A stretch of 64,000 bases of DNA, from NCBI RefSeq assembly GCF_018122655.1, contig NZ_JAGRQC010000002.1, forward strand, positions 310,001-374,000, given 5' to 3'. Positions 36,102 to 46,069 of this stretch are shown here, piece by piece (positions within the stretch are counted from its first letter, which is position 1; each line of letters begins with the position of its first letter). The notes under the pieces were generated by a model, which made no database searches, was not told the DNA's origin, and saw only the letters and a program-made list of their open reading frames with translations. A program made the position numbers and the translations under genes. This DNA is from Stakelama marina. Its GTDB lineage: Bacteria; Pseudomonadota; Alphaproteobacteria; Sphingomonadales; Sphingomonadaceae.

Positions 36102-36668
36102 ATGTACCATCCCGATCTGATCCGACATCCGGACAGTTGCCCGACTTTGGTGCTGAACGCCGATTACACGCCGCTCAGCTATTACCCCTTGAGCCTCTGG
36201 CCCTGGCAGACCGCCGTCAAGGCGGTCTTTTTGGATCGGGTGAACATCGTTTCCTATTACGAGCGCGAGGTGCACAGCCCGTCGGCGTCGATGAAGCTGC
36301 CGTCGGTGATTGCGCTGCGCCAATATGTGAAGCCGTCGGCCTTTCCCGCTTTCACGCGGTTCAACCTGTTCCTGCGCGACAAGTTCGTCTGCCAATATTG
36401 CGGCGCCCCCAGCGACCTGACCTTCGACCATGTCGTGCCGCGCGCGCAAGGCGGCCGGACGACGTGGGAGAATGTCGTTACCGCCTGCGCGCCGTGCAAC
36501 CTGAAAAAGGGCGGGCGTACGCCCAGACAGGCGGCGATGCCGCTCCACATCAAGCCGATTCGGCCGACAAGCTGGCAGATGCAGGAACATGGGCGCAGCT
36601 TTCCGCCCAATTATCTGCACGAAACCTGGCACGACTGGCTGTACTGGGACATCGAGCTCGAAGCCTGA
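36102..36668 (+). CDS. HNH endonuclease domain protein
   Basis: A 188-residue protein. The N-terminal region (LVLNADYTPLSYYPLSLWPW, about 15-34) is typical of a conserved alphaproteobacterial HNH family. The HNH core holds the zinc-binding pairs FVCQYCGA and CAPCNLKKGG, with LTFDHVVPRAQGGRTTWENV between them (about 105-145). The family is chromosomal and widespread and is not known to be mobile; a nuclease role in repair is possible but unproven. The ATG at 36102 is preferred; the frame is open to 35991 antisense to the gluQRS start. Confidence 0.87.
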   Translation: MYHPDLIRHPDSCPTLVLNADYTPLSYYPLSLWPWQTAVKAVFLDRVNIVSYYEREVHSPSASMKLPSVIALRQYVKPSAFPAFTRFNLFLRDKFVCQYCGAPSDLTFDHVVPRAQGGRTTWENVVTACAPCNLKKGGRTPRQAAMPLHIKPIRPTSWQMQEHGRSFPPNYLHETWHDWLYWDIELEA

Positions 36669-36805
36669 GCCCCCGCCCACTATAAATTCGTTCGTTTCGT
36701 GCTAAAGACGCTGCCCGCGGAGGAGCAGGCGGCCGCTTTACGCCGATATTGCGCTTGCTGTTATATGTGACTAATACAGCATTCGGACAGTAATTCCGCG
36801 AAACG

Positions 36806-38887
36806 ATGCGATACGACCAGTCAGACCCGTTCGACAGCGGCGCGTTCCCCGGCCACGGACCGACCGGCGCCCAACCGCAGTTCGAAGACGACACCCACGC
36901 CGAAACACCGGCCAAGTGGCGCAAGCGCTGGCGCTGGTTCGTGCGCGGCATGGCGGCGTTCATCATCCTCGTCATCATCGCGATCGGCTGGCTGGCGTTC
37001 ACCGCGCCGCTGTCAAAATCGCTCGAGCCGCCGGTGCCGCCGTCAATCACGCTGTTGTCGGCGGACGGTACGCCGATCGCCAAGCGCGGCGCGATCATCG
37101 GATCGCCGGTCGATGCCGCAAAGCTGCCCAAGCGCGTAACCGAGGCATTCATCGCGATCGAGGACCGGCGTTTCTACAGCCATTGGGGCATCGACCCGCG
37201 CGGCATTGCGCGCGCGCTGATCCACAACACCTTCACCGACGGTTCGACCGAGGGCGGCAGCACGATCACGCAGCAGCTTGCCAAGAACGCGTTTCTGAGC
37301 GCCGACCGCACGATCGGCCGCAAGGCGCGCGAGGCGCTGATCGCATTGTGGCTGGAGGCCTGGCTGTCGAAGGACGAGATCCTGTCACGCTATCTGTCGA
37401 ACATCTATTTCGGCGACAATGTCTATGGCCTCGATGCCGCCGCGCACCATTATTTCAGCCGCGATCCGGCGGACCTGACCACCGGCCAGGCGGCGATGCT
37501 GGCGGGGCTCGTCAAGGCGCCGTCGCGGCTCGACCCGACCGACAATCTTGAAGGAGCGCGCGCGCGGCAGGAGGTCGTCGTGGGCGCAATGGCCGCCGCC
37601 GGGTTCCTGACCAAGGCGCAGGCCGATGCGGTAAAACCCGCCAGACTGAAGCTGCGCAAGACCAAGGACATTCCAAGCGGCACCTATTTTGCCGACTGGG
37701 TGCTGCCCGATGCGCGCGCGGCGGCGGGCGATCTGACCGCCGAGCAGGAAATCCGCACAACGCTGGAGACGCGGATGCAGCGCGCCGCCGAACGCGCGGT
37801 ACGCCGGGCGGGGCTGAAGAAGTCGCAGGTCGCGATCGTCGCGATGCGCCCCGACGGCCGCGTCGTCGCGATGGTCGGCGGGCGCGATTATGCCGAAAGC
37901 GCGTTCAACCGCGCGGTTCAGGCGAAGCGCCAGCCGGGTTCGACGTTCAAGTTGTTCGTTTATCTGGCGGCGCTGCGTTCGGGGATGAGTCCCGAATCGA
38001 AGGTCGATGACGATCCGGTCACCATCGGCGACTGGTCGCCCGAAAATCATGACGGCCGGTATCGCGGGCCGATCCCGCTGACGACCGCCTTTGCTATCTC
38101 GAGCAATGTCGCCGCGGCGCGGCTGACCGACAAGGTCGGGCCGAAGGCGGTGATCCGCGCCGCGCGCGACCTTGGCATCACCTCGCCGATCCCGGACGAG
38201 GCGACGATCGCGCTCGGCACCTCGTCGGTGTCGCTGCTCGAACTGACCGCCGCCTATGCCGCCATCGCCAATGGCGAGGCGCCGGTCGAACCGCACGGCC
38301 TGCCCACCGACGAGGAAGGCAAATCCTGGCTCGATGCGCTGCGCGGCTCGACACGCCCGCTGGGCCGGCGCGAGCTGGAGGGGATGCGCACCCTGCTCGC
38401 CGCGTCGGTCGATCGCGGCACCAGCCATGCCGCCGCGCTGTCGATCCCGACCTTCGGCAAGACCGGAACTACGCAGGACAATCGCGACGCGCTGTTCATC
38501 GGCTATGCCGGCGGGCTGGTGACGGGCGTATGGCTCGGCAATGACGACAATACGCCCAACCCGGGCTTTGCCGGCGGTGGCCTGCCCGCACGCATCTGGC
38601 GCGATTTCATGACGCAGGCGCTGGGCGTGAGCGCACGCCAGAAGCCGCAGCCGGAAGCGGCGCCGGCGAATGACGAGGGCGGCCTTCCAGAAGGTTTCGG
38701 CGACAATCTGGTGAGCCCCGACGCGGCGCTGGAGATCAACGGGCAGTTGAACGGGATCGGGCTCAATCTGAGGATCGACCCCGATGGCGGCATCCGCATG
38801 GGCCGCACGCGCGAGCCCGCCGGTCCTCCGCCCGCCCCCGCGCCGCCCGAGCAGCGCCGCAACCGGGAGCCCGAACCGCAGGAATAG
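36806..38887 (+). CDS. Class A penicillin-binding protein, PBP1A family
   Basis: A 693-residue bifunctional peptidoglycan synthase. A short cytoplasmic tail and one membrane helix (about 45-66) precede a GT51 glycosyltransferase domain with Glu119 in IAIEDRRFYSHWGID and GGSTITQQLAKNAFL. The transpeptidase domain has the nucleophile Ser379 in PGSTFK, the S-x-N in AISSNVAAARL and the KTG in FGKTGTTQDNRDA. The C-terminal tail is proline-rich and disordered. The gap 36669-36805 upstream is AT-richer and probably holds its promoter. Confidence 0.94.
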   Translation: MRYDQSDPFDSGAFPGHGPTGAQPQFEDDTHAETPAKWRKRWRWFVRGMAAFIILVIIAIGWLAFTAPLSKSLEPPVPPSITLLSADGTPIAKRGAIIGSPVDAAKLPKRVTEAFIAIEDRRFYSHWGIDPRGIARALIHNTFTDGSTEGGSTITQQLAKNAFLSADRTIGRKAREALIALWLEAWLSKDEILSRYLSNIYFGDNVYGLDAAAHHYFSRDPADLTTGQAAMLAGLVKAPSRLDPTDNLEGARARQEVVVGAMAAAGFLTKAQADAVKPARLKLRKTKDIPSGTYFADWVLPDARAAAGDLTAEQEIRTTLETRMQRAAERAVRRAGLKKSQVAIVAMRPDGRVVAMVGGRDYAESAFNRAVQAKRQPGSTFKLFVYLAALRSGMSPESKVDDDPVTIGDWSPENHDGRYRGPIPLTTAFAISSNVAAARLTDKVGPKAVIRAARDLGITSPIPDEATIALGTSSVSLLELTAAYAAIANGEAPVEPHGLPTDEEGKSWLDALRGSTRPLGRRELEGMRTLLAASVDRGTSHAAALSIPTFGKTGTTQDNRDALFIGYAGGLVTGVWLGNDDNTPNPGFAGGGLPARIWRDFMTQALGVSARQKPQPEAAPANDEGGLPEGFGDNLVSPDAALEINGQLNGIGLNLRIDPDGGIRMGRTREPAGPPPAPAPPEQRRNREPEPQE

Positions 38888-38934
38888 CGGGTTGACCGTT
38901 GACGCGGGCCGCATGTCGCAGCAAGGCGCGGGGC

Positions 38935-39936
38935 ATGCGCTTCTTTTCCGATAACGCCGCCCCCGCCTGCCCGGAAGTTCTCGCCGCGCTGAGCGCCGCG
39001 AACCAGCTCGACACCGCCTATGACGGCGACCGCTGGAGCCAGTCGCTCGATTCGCGGCTGTCCGAACTGTTCGAAACCGAGGTGCGCGCGCTGTGGGTGC
39101 CGACCGGCACGGCGGCGAACTGCCTCGCGCTCGCCGCCTTGTGCCAGCCGCATGGCGGCATCGTCTGCCACCGCGAAGCGCATATCCAGAACGACGAATG
39201 CGGCGCGCCCGAATTCTATACCCACGGCGCGAAGCTGATGCTCGCCGAGGGGCCGGGCGCGAAGCTGACGCCCGATGCGATCGAGGCGGTCGTCGGGCGC
39301 ATTCGCGATGATGTGCATCAGGTGCAGCCGCACGCGATCTCGATCACCAACGCGACCGAATACGGCCTTGTCTATGCGCCGCAGGAAGTCGCCGCGATCG
39401 GCGCGCTGGCGAAGGAGCGCGGGCTGGGTTTCCACATGGACGGCGCACGCTTCGCCAATGCGGTGGTGCACAGCGGCGCGTCGCCCGCCGACCTGACCTG
39501 GCGCGCGGGCGTCGATGCGCTGAGCTTCGGCTTCGTCAAGAATGGCGGGATGAGCGCCGAGGCACTGGTCTTCTTCAAGCCCGAGCTTGCCGATGCGAGC
39601 GAATATCACCGCAAGCGCGCGGGCCATCTGCTGTCGAAGGGCCGCTATCTGGCCGCGCAGATCCTCGCGATGCTCGACGGCGATGTGTGGCTGCGCAATG
39701 CCCGCGCGGCGAACGAAACGGCGGCGATGCTGGCCGATGCCGCGGGCGAGCGGCTGGTCTATCCGGTCGAGGCTAACGAGGTGTTCCTGAAGGCGAGCGC
39801 CGAAGAAGCCGCGCATCTTCGCGGGCTGGGCTTCGATTTCTACGACTGGGCGCCGGGCGAGGTGCGGCTGGTGGTGTCGTGGGATCAGGATGCCGACGCG
39901 GTACGCCCGCTCGCCGACGCGATCCGGGCCTTGTGA
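38935..39936 (+). CDS. Low-specificity L-threonine aldolase family protein
   Basis: A 333-residue fold-type I PLP enzyme of the beta-eliminating lyase/threonine aldolase family. It begins MRFFSDNAAPACPEVLAAL and has VPTGTAANCLALAAL, LGFHMDGARFANAVV and the PLP Lys in SFGFVKNGGMSAEALVFF. It probably cleaves L-threonine or allo-threonine to glycine and acetaldehyde; the exact substrate is unknown. The ATG at 38935 is chosen over 38899. The stop overlaps the GTG of the next gene (GTGA). Confidence 0.88.
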   Translation: MRFFSDNAAPACPEVLAALSAANQLDTAYDGDRWSQSLDSRLSELFETEVRALWVPTGTAANCLALAALCQPHGGIVCHREAHIQNDECGAPEFYTHGAKLMLAEGPGAKLTPDAIEAVVGRIRDDVHQVQPHAISITNATEYGLVYAPQEVAAIGALAKERGLGFHMDGARFANAVVHSGASPADLTWRAGVDALSFGFVKNGGMSAEALVFFKPELADASEYHRKRAGHLLSKGRYLAAQILAMLDGDVWLRNARAANETAAMLADAAGERLVYPVEANEVFLKASAEEAAHLRGLGFDFYDWAPGEVRLVVSWDQDADAVRPLADAIRAL

Positions 39937-40883
39937 CGCCCCCGACAGCCGCACCGGCCCCGGCCGGCGGGGACCGCGAGCCGCCGCGCTCGACGCGGCT
40001 GGCGGTCCTTATTCCCTTTGCCGTCGTGACGCTGATCTGGGGATCGACCTGGATCGTCATCCGCGGACAGATCGCCGAGGTTCCGGCGGCATGGTCGGTA
40101 ACCTATCGCTTCCTGACCGCGAGCACCGTGATGTTCGCGCTGGCGCTGTGGCGGCGCGAGCGCTTCCCGATCGACCCGCGCGGGCTGCTGTTCGCCGCCG
40201 GATTGGGGCTCAGCCAGTTCTGCCTCAACTTCAACTTCGTCTATCAGGCCGAACATTACATCACATCGGGGCTGGTCGCGGCGATCATCGCGCTGCTGCT
40301 AGTGCCCAACGCGCTGCTTGCGCGCATCTTTCTCGGTCAGCGCATGGGTGTGCAGCTGCTCGCCGGATCGGCGCTCGCGGTTGTCGGGATCGCATTGCTG
40401 TTCGTGCAGGAGGCGCGCGCCGACCTGTCGGCGACCGGCACGGTCTGGCTGGGCATCGCGCTGGCCGTGCTGGGGATGCTCGCCGCATCGGTCGCGAACG
40501 TCATGCAGGCGACGGGATTTTCGCGGCGTTATCCGATGGTGCCGATGCTCGCCACCGCGATGCTGATCGGTGCCGCGATGAACGGCGCCTTCGCCTGGAC
40601 GACGCTGGGCGCACCGGTGGGATCGACATCGCCCGGCTACTGGGCCGGCGTCGCCTATCTCGGCATTTTCGCAAGCGCGCTCAACTTCACGCTCTATTTC
40701 GGCGTGATCCGCGTGATCGGCCCGGCCAAGGCGGCCTATTCCAGCGTGCTGGTGCCGATCATCGCGATGGGCTTCTCGACCGTGTTCGAGGGCTATCGCT
40801 GGTCGGGCTTCGCGATTGCCGGGGGCGTGCTGGCGGTGACCGGGCTGGTCGTGGCGCTGAGGGCGCGCAGGCCCAACCGATAA
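39933..40883 (+). CDS. EamA/DMT-family transporter
   Basis: A 316-residue inner membrane protein with ten predicted helices in two EamA repeats. The N-terminal cytoplasmic tail is proline-rich (about 25 residues), then FAVVTLIWGSTWIVIRGQ, the family start signature. The second repeat contains YLGIFASALNFTLYFGVI and a C-terminal AIAGGVLAVTGLVVAL. It probably exports amino acids or other small metabolites. The GTG start at 39933 overlaps the aldolase stop. The last 91 bases overlap the convergent epimerase gene. Confidence 0.88.
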   Translation: MTPPTAAPAPAGGDREPPRSTRLAVLIPFAVVTLIWGSTWIVIRGQIAEVPAAWSVTYRFLTASTVMFALALWRRERFPIDPRGLLFAAGLGLSQFCLNFNFVYQAEHYITSGLVAAIIALLLVPNALLARIFLGQRMGVQLLAGSALAVVGIALLFVQEARADLSATGTVWLGIALAVLGMLAASVANVMQATGFSRRYPMVPMLATAMLIGAAMNGAFAWTTLGAPVGSTSPGYWAGVAYLGIFASALNFTLYFGVIRVIGPAKAAYSSVLVPIIAMGFSTVFEGYRWSGFAIAGGVLAVTGLVVALRARRPNR

Positions 40884-41629
40884 TCGCGGTAGCGCGGCCG
40901 CCAGCCGAGCACGCGCTTCGCCTTGCCGTTCGCGACGCGGCGATTCTCGGCATAGAAGCCCTGCGCCATCGGCGACAGCGTATCGAGCGCGACGAACGGC
41001 GGCGGAGCGGTGCCGAGCAACGCCGCGGCATATTCGATCACCATATTGTGGCCGGCGGGTTCGTCGTCGGACAGGTTGTACGCGCCCGCCGGAGCATCGA
41101 TCCCGGCAATGACGCCGGACACGATGTCATCGACATGCACGCGGCTGAAGACCTGACCCGGCACATCGACGCGGTGCGCCTTGCCGCTCGCCACGCGGTC
41201 GAGCGCCGAGCGGCCGGGGCCGTAGATGCCGGGAAGCCGGAACACGCGCGCACCGCGCGCCAGCCATGCGGCATCGGCATCGGCCCGCGCCACGCGCCGC
41301 CCGCTCCCGATCGGTGCGCCTTCATCGACCCACGCACCACCGACATCGCCATATACGCCGGTCGAGGAGAGATAGCCGAGCCACGCATCCGAACGCCGCA
41401 GCGCTTCGCCATAGGACGCCAGCACCGGGTCCGCTCCGTCAGCGGGCGGAACCGATGAAAGGATGTGCGTGGCAGCGGCGATCGCCGTTTCGACCGCCTC
41501 GCGGTCGTCGAACCGGATCGAGCCGCCACGCCCGTCGCGCGTCGTGCCCTGCACCACCGCGCCATGCTCGCCGAGCGCGGCGGCGAGCCGCGACGCGGTA
41601 TAGCCCAGTCCGAAGATCAGCAGCCGCAT
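40793..41629 (-). CDS. NAD(P)-binding epimerase/reductase-like protein (extended SDR)
   Basis: A 278-residue Rossmann-fold protein. It begins LLIFGLGYTASRLAAAL, the nucleotide-binding loop of YeeZ-like atypical SDRs. YLSSTGVYGDVGGAWVDE carries the Ser and Tyr of the usual active site, but the S-x-x-x-Y pattern lacks a clear following Lys, so catalysis is uncertain. VFRLPGIYGPGRSAL and FSRVHVDDIVSGV follow. The C-terminal 20 residues come from a region overlapping the EamA gene on the other strand. Confidence 0.83.
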   Translation of the reverse strand: MRLLIFGLGYTASRLAAALGEHGAVVQGTTRDGRGGSIRFDDREAVETAIAAATHILSSVPPADGADPVLASYGEALRRSDAWLGYLSSTGVYGDVGGAWVDEGAPIGSGRRVARADADAAWLARGARVFRLPGIYGPGRSALDRVASGKAHRVDVPGQVFSRVHVDDIVSGVIAGIDAPAGAYNLSDDEPAGHNMVIEYAAALLGTAPPPFVALDTLSPMAQGFYAENRRVANGKAKRVLGWRPRYRDYRLGLRALSATTSPVTASTPPAIAKPDQR

Positions 41630-41644
41630 GACCCGGCGATTCCC

Positions 41645-43309
41645 CTATTTCGCGCCATAGCCGCCATAAAGCGTGCCGAAGAAATCGCCCTTGTTCCAGG
41701 CCGGGCGGTGGTCGGCATCGGCGATGGCGCGCGCGATCTGGTAATTGACGTCGATGAAGCGCACACCCTGCGCCCAGTCGATCCCCGACTTGCCGATCTG
41801 ATCCGACGGCTTGTGATAATGCTCGGCAAAGAAGGTTTCGACCGCTTTCTTGCCCGGCCCCTTTTCGCCCGGCCACAGAAAGACCGAAGGGATGCCCTGC
41901 TGGACGAAGCGGTAATGGTCGGAACGCACGAACAGGCCCATTTCGGGCATCGGATCGGGCGAGAAGGTGACACCCGCATCGGCCGCCGCCTGCTCGACGA
42001 TAGGCCCCAGCGTCGAGCGCTTGGCGCCGAACGCGATCACGTCCTCGAACGGATAGGTGATGATCGGCATGTCGAGATTGACGTCGGCGACCAGGTTTTC
42101 CTTCGGCACCGTCGGATGGAATGCGAAATATTCGGAACCGACCAGCCCTTTTTCCTCGGCCGTGACGGCGAGGAACAGGATCGAGCGGCGCGGCGGCTTT
42201 CCGCTCGCCTTGAACCGCTTCGCCTCCTCGATCAGCGAAGCGATGCCGACGGCGTTGTCCTCTGCGCCGTTATAGATGGTGTCGCCCGCCGCATCGGCCT
42301 TGCCGACGCCGACATGGTCGAGATGCGCCGACAGAATGACCACCTGATCCTTCAGCGCCGGATCGCTGCCGGGAAGGATGCCGGCGACGTTCGAGCTTTC
42401 GACGCGCCGGCGATCGGTCTCCACCTCGGCATTCAGTGTTGCCGGAAAGACGGTCGGACGAAACGTGCCGTCGCGCATCCCGGCGGCCATGTCCTTGCCA
42501 TCGACCCCGGCGGCCTTGGCGAGCATTTCGGTCGCCTCTCCGCCGATGACGCCCAGTAACGGCGTGTCAGCAGCGGGGCGGTGGCCGTTGCCATCGGCAT
42601 CGACCCAGGTCATCCGGGCATGGTCGGCCAGGCGCTGCATCCCCGCCACCGATTCGCCCGGCGGCATCATCAGCACGACACCCGCCGCACCGTGTTTTCC
42701 GGCTTCGACGATCTTGTTCGTCGTGCTGCCGAAATGCGCGCGTTCCTCGCCGCCGAAGCTGTCGGGCGCGCCGGTGACGATCGCGACGATCTTTCCCGCG
42801 ACATCGACGCCGGCATAATCGTTCCGGTCGTGTTGCGGGGCAACGATACCCTGCCCGACGAACACGATCTGGCCGCTGGCGCGCGTTTCATCGGCTGCGG
42901 GATCGCCCATCGGCAGATAGTCGCGGCCATATTTCAGCGCGACCTTCTTCCCGCCCAGCGACAGCGTGAAACCCCCCTCGCCCTTCGCCTTGTAGCTGAC
43001 GAGCGGAACATGCTGAAGATAGCCGCCATCGTCGCCCGCGGGGCGGAGCCCGGCGGCATAGAATTGCGCGGCGACATATTGCGCGGCGATGTCATATTCC
43101 TCGCTGCCCGCCTCTCGCCCGCGCATCTCGTCGGAGGCGAGGAACATGACATGCGCCTTCATCGCCGCCTGATCGGGCGGCAGCGCCCTGGTGATAGCGG
43201 CGTTGCGCGCTGCGGCCTCGCTGGCGGGCCTTTCGGCCGAAAGCGCCGGTTGCGCGGCAGCCGCGCCAGCCATTGCGACAAGGCCGAGCGGCAAAAGGAA
43301 ACGAACCAT
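41645..43309 (-). CDS. Secreted M28 family metallopeptidase
   Basis: A 554-residue zinc aminopeptidase-like protein with a signal peptide (MVRFLLPLGLVAMAGAAAAQ). A protease-associated domain (about 150-280) is inserted before and into the peptidase domain. Zinc ligands are seen as LSAHLDHVG, YNGAEDNAVGIAS, VTAEEKGLVGSEYFA, DVNLDMPI and the late EHYHKPSD. It probably trims peptides in the periplasm. The ATG at 43309 has agagg 6 bases upstream; an ATG at 43315 is the alternative. It is divergent from pepN. Confidence 0.92.
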   Translation of the reverse strand: MVRFLLPLGLVAMAGAAAAQPALSAERPASEAAARNAAITRALPPDQAAMKAHVMFLASDEMRGREAGSEEYDIAAQYVAAQFYAAGLRPAGDDGGYLQHVPLVSYKAKGEGGFTLSLGGKKVALKYGRDYLPMGDPAADETRASGQIVFVGQGIVAPQHDRNDYAGVDVAGKIVAIVTGAPDSFGGEERAHFGSTTNKIVEAGKHGAAGVVLMMPPGESVAGMQRLADHARMTWVDADGNGHRPAADTPLLGVIGGEATEMLAKAAGVDGKDMAAGMRDGTFRPTVFPATLNAEVETDRRRVESSNVAGILPGSDPALKDQVVILSAHLDHVGVGKADAAGDTIYNGAEDNAVGIASLIEEAKRFKASGKPPRRSILFLAVTAEEKGLVGSEYFAFHPTVPKENLVADVNLDMPIITYPFEDVIAFGAKRSTLGPIVEQAAADAGVTFSPDPMPEMGLFVRSDHYRFVQQGIPSVFLWPGEKGPGKKAVETFFAEHYHKPSDQIGKSGIDWAQGVRFIDVNYQIARAIADADHRPAWNKGDFFGTLYGGYGAK

Positions 43310-43431
43310 GGGCATCCTCTGTTGTGCGATCGTTAACCGAGGGTTAGCAGCGTAAAGGCGCGGCGCAACTGGCCGCGCGGGTTTTTTGTCCGCGGCAGTA
43401 CCCTGCCCCAACTGAACAGGTCCGATACGCA

Positions 43432-46026
43432 ATGCTCGACGTCCAGCACACCGGCCAGCCCAGCGTCACCCGCCGCGAGGACTATCTCGTGCCCGACTGG
43501 ATGGTGCCGGAAACCAGCCTGGACTTCGCGCTCGATCCGGCTGCGACCACGGTCGAGGCGACGCTGAGCGTCGAGCGCAATGGCGAGCATGACCGGCCGC
43601 TCCGCCTCGACGGCGACGGGCTGACGCCCGAACTGGTCCGCGTCGATGGCGAGGACTGGTCGAACTGGTGCATGGACGGCCCGACGCTGGTGATCGAGCT
43701 GCCGGGCGCGTCGCATACCGTCGAGACCCGCGTAACGATCTGCCCGGAACGCAACACCCAGCTGATGGGGCTGTATTCGTCGGGCGGCATATTGTGCACC
43801 CAGTGCGAGGCCGAAGGGTTCCGCCGCATCACCTTCTTCCCCGACCGGCCCGATGTGCTGAGCCGGTACAAGGTTCGCATGACGGCGGACAAGGCGCGCT
43901 ACCCCATATTGCTGGCAAACGGCGATCCGGTGGCGTCGGGCGATGCGGGCGACGGCCGCCACTGGGCCGAATGGGGCGACCCCTTCCCCAAGCCGAGCTA
44001 TCTTTTCGCGCTGGTCGCAGGCGACCTTGCCGCCAATCGCGCGACCTTCACCACCCAGTCGGGCCGCGACGTGCAGCTTGCCATCTGGGTGCGCGAAAAG
44101 GACCTGCCGCGCACCGACCATGCGCTCCATGCGCTGAAGACGGCGATGGCGTGGGACGAGGCGACCTATGGCCGCGAATATGATCTCGACGTGTTCAACA
44201 TCGTCGCGGTCGACGATTTCAATTTCGGCGCGATGGAGAACAAGGGGCTGAACATCTTCAACAGCCGCTACATCCTCGCCGACCCCGACACCGCGACCGA
44301 TTACGATTATGACGGCATCGCCGGCGTCGTCGCGCATGAATATTTCCACAACTGGTCGGGCAATCGCATCACCTGCCGCGACTGGTTCCAGCTCTCGCTG
44401 AAGGAAGGCTTCACCGTTTTTCGCGACCAGAGCTTTTCGGCCGATCAGGGCAGCCATGCGGTCAAGCGGATCGAGGATGTCCGTGCGCTGCGCGCCGCGC
44501 AGTTCCCCGAGGATGCCGGGCCGCTGGCGCATCCGGTGCGCCCCGACGCGTATCAGGAGATTTCGAACTTCTACACCGCGACGATCTACAACAAGGGCGC
44601 CGAGTTGATCCGCATGATGGCGACGATGCTGGGGCCGCAGCGATTCCGCGCCGCCACAGACCTGTATTTCGACCGCTTCGACGGGACGGCGGCGACCTGC
44701 GAGGATTTCGTCACCTGCATGGAGGAAGCGGGCGGTATCGACCTGATCCAGTTCCGCCGCTGGTACAGCCAGGCCGGCACGCCGCGCGTTACGGCGACGC
44801 TGACCCATGAAGCAGGCGGCGGCCGCGCGGTGCTGAGCCTGCGCCAGACGGTTCCGCCGACACCCGGCCAGCCGGTCAAGGAGCCGATGGTCCTGCCGCT
44901 TAGGATCAAGCTGTTCGGCAGCGATACCGGAGCCGAACTGGGCGACGAACATCTCGTGCTGCTGTCGGGCGAGAGCGAGGAGATCATATTCGAGGGCATC
45001 TCCGAACGCCCCGTGCTTTCGATCAACCGCGGCTTTTCGGCGCCGGTCATCGTCGAGACCAACCGGACGCCCGCCGACCTCGCCTTCCTCTCGGCGCGCG
45101 ACGACGACCCGTTCGCGCGGTACGAGGCGATGCAACAGCTGATGCTCGACACGCTCGTCGCCAGCGTCACCCATGGCCGCGCCGAGCATGACAATGTCGT
45201 CGAGGCAGTGCGCAATACGCTTGGCGACGAAACGCTCGACAGCGCCTTCATCGCCGAGGCCGTGCTGCTGCCGTCGGAAAGCTTCATCGGCGACCAGATG
45301 CCGCTCGTCGATCCCGAGGCGATCCACCGCGCGCGCGAGGCACTGCGCCGCGATCTCGGCCGCTCGCTCGAACGCGAATGGCGTGCGGCGTACGAACAGG
45401 CAAAGGCCAACCGCTTCGAATATTCGCCCGCGGCAAAGGGTGCGCGGCGGCTGAAGACGGTGGCGCTGGGCTATATCACCGCGTCAGGCGCGCCCGATGC
45501 GGCGAGCCTTGCCTTCGTGCAGTTCGAACAGGCCGACAACATGACCGACCGGCAGGGTGCGCTGACCACGCTGGCGGGTGGCACGTCGGACGAGCGCGTC
45601 GCCGCGCTCGACATTTTCTACAACCGCTATTCGGACAACAGCCTGGTGCTCGACAAATGGTTTTCGACGCAGGCGCTGTCGGCGCGCGACGACACGCCCG
45701 AACAGGTCGAACAACTTGCCCGGCATCCCGACTTCAAACTGTCCAACCCGAACCGCGCCCGCTCGCTGATCGGCGCGTTCAGCGTCAACCAGCGCGCATT
45801 TCACGATGCGTCGGGGCGTGGCTATCGCTTCGTCGCCGACCAGCTGATCGCGCTCGACAAGATCAACCCGCAGACCGCCGCCAAGCTGCTCCCGCCGCTC
45901 GGCCGGTGGAAGCGCGTCGATGCGAAGCGCGCCGAGATGATGCGCGCCGAACTGGAACGCATCCTCGCCGTGCCGGGCCTGTCGAAGGACATGTTCGAAC
46001 AGGCGTCGAAGAGCCTGGAGGGGTGA
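43432..46026 (+). CDS. pepN: Aminopeptidase N, M1 family
   Basis: An 864-residue cytoplasmic zinc aminopeptidase. The substrate-anchoring FGAMENKGLNIFN precedes the zinc site His302-Glu303-x-x-His306 with Glu325 exactly 19 residues later (VAHEYFHNWSGNRITCRDWF then LKEGFTVFRDQ). The C-terminal alpha-helical domain typical of E. coli-type PepN follows, including NRARSLIGAFSVNQRAFH. Length matches the family. It has no signal peptide. It is divergent from the secreted M28 peptidase by 122 bases. Confidence 0.96.
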   Translation: MLDVQHTGQPSVTRREDYLVPDWMVPETSLDFALDPAATTVEATLSVERNGEHDRPLRLDGDGLTPELVRVDGEDWSNWCMDGPTLVIELPGASHTVETRVTICPERNTQLMGLYSSGGILCTQCEAEGFRRITFFPDRPDVLSRYKVRMTADKARYPILLANGDPVASGDAGDGRHWAEWGDPFPKPSYLFALVAGDLAANRATFTTQSGRDVQLAIWVREKDLPRTDHALHALKTAMAWDEATYGREYDLDVFNIVAVDDFNFGAMENKGLNIFNSRYILADPDTATDYDYDGIAGVVAHEYFHNWSGNRITCRDWFQLSLKEGFTVFRDQSFSADQGSHAVKRIEDVRALRAAQFPEDAGPLAHPVRPDAYQEISNFYTATIYNKGAELIRMMATMLGPQRFRAATDLYFDRFDGTAATCEDFVTCMEEAGGIDLIQFRRWYSQAGTPRVTATLTHEAGGGRAVLSLRQTVPPTPGQPVKEPMVLPLRIKLFGSDTGAELGDEHLVLLSGESEEIIFEGISERPVLSINRGFSAPVIVETNRTPADLAFLSARDDDPFARYEAMQQLMLDTLVASVTHGRAEHDNVVEAVRNTLGDETLDSAFIAEAVLLPSESFIGDQMPLVDPEAIHRAREALRRDLGRSLEREWRAAYEQAKANRFEYSPAAKGARRLKTVALGYITASGAPDAASLAFVQFEQADNMTDRQGALTTLAGGTSDERVAALDIFYNRYSDNSLVLDKWFSTQALSARDDTPEQVEQLARHPDFKLSNPNRARSLIGAFSVNQRAFHDASGRGYRFVADQLIALDKINPQTAAKLLPPLGRWKRVDAKRAEMMRAELERILAVPGLSKDMFEQASKSLEG

Positions 46027-46069
46027 CGCACCTCGCTTGCCAGTCGGGACCAGCGTATCAATCGAAACC

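Noticed and set aside
36102..36668. HNH gene as a homing endonuclease or mobile intron remnant
   Set aside because: The N-terminal region matches a conserved chromosomal HNH family, with no intron or intein features around it.
43333..45327. A 664-codon minus-strand frame over pepN
   Set aside because: It is antisense to the M1 aminopeptidase with intact zinc site. Composition is shadow-like.
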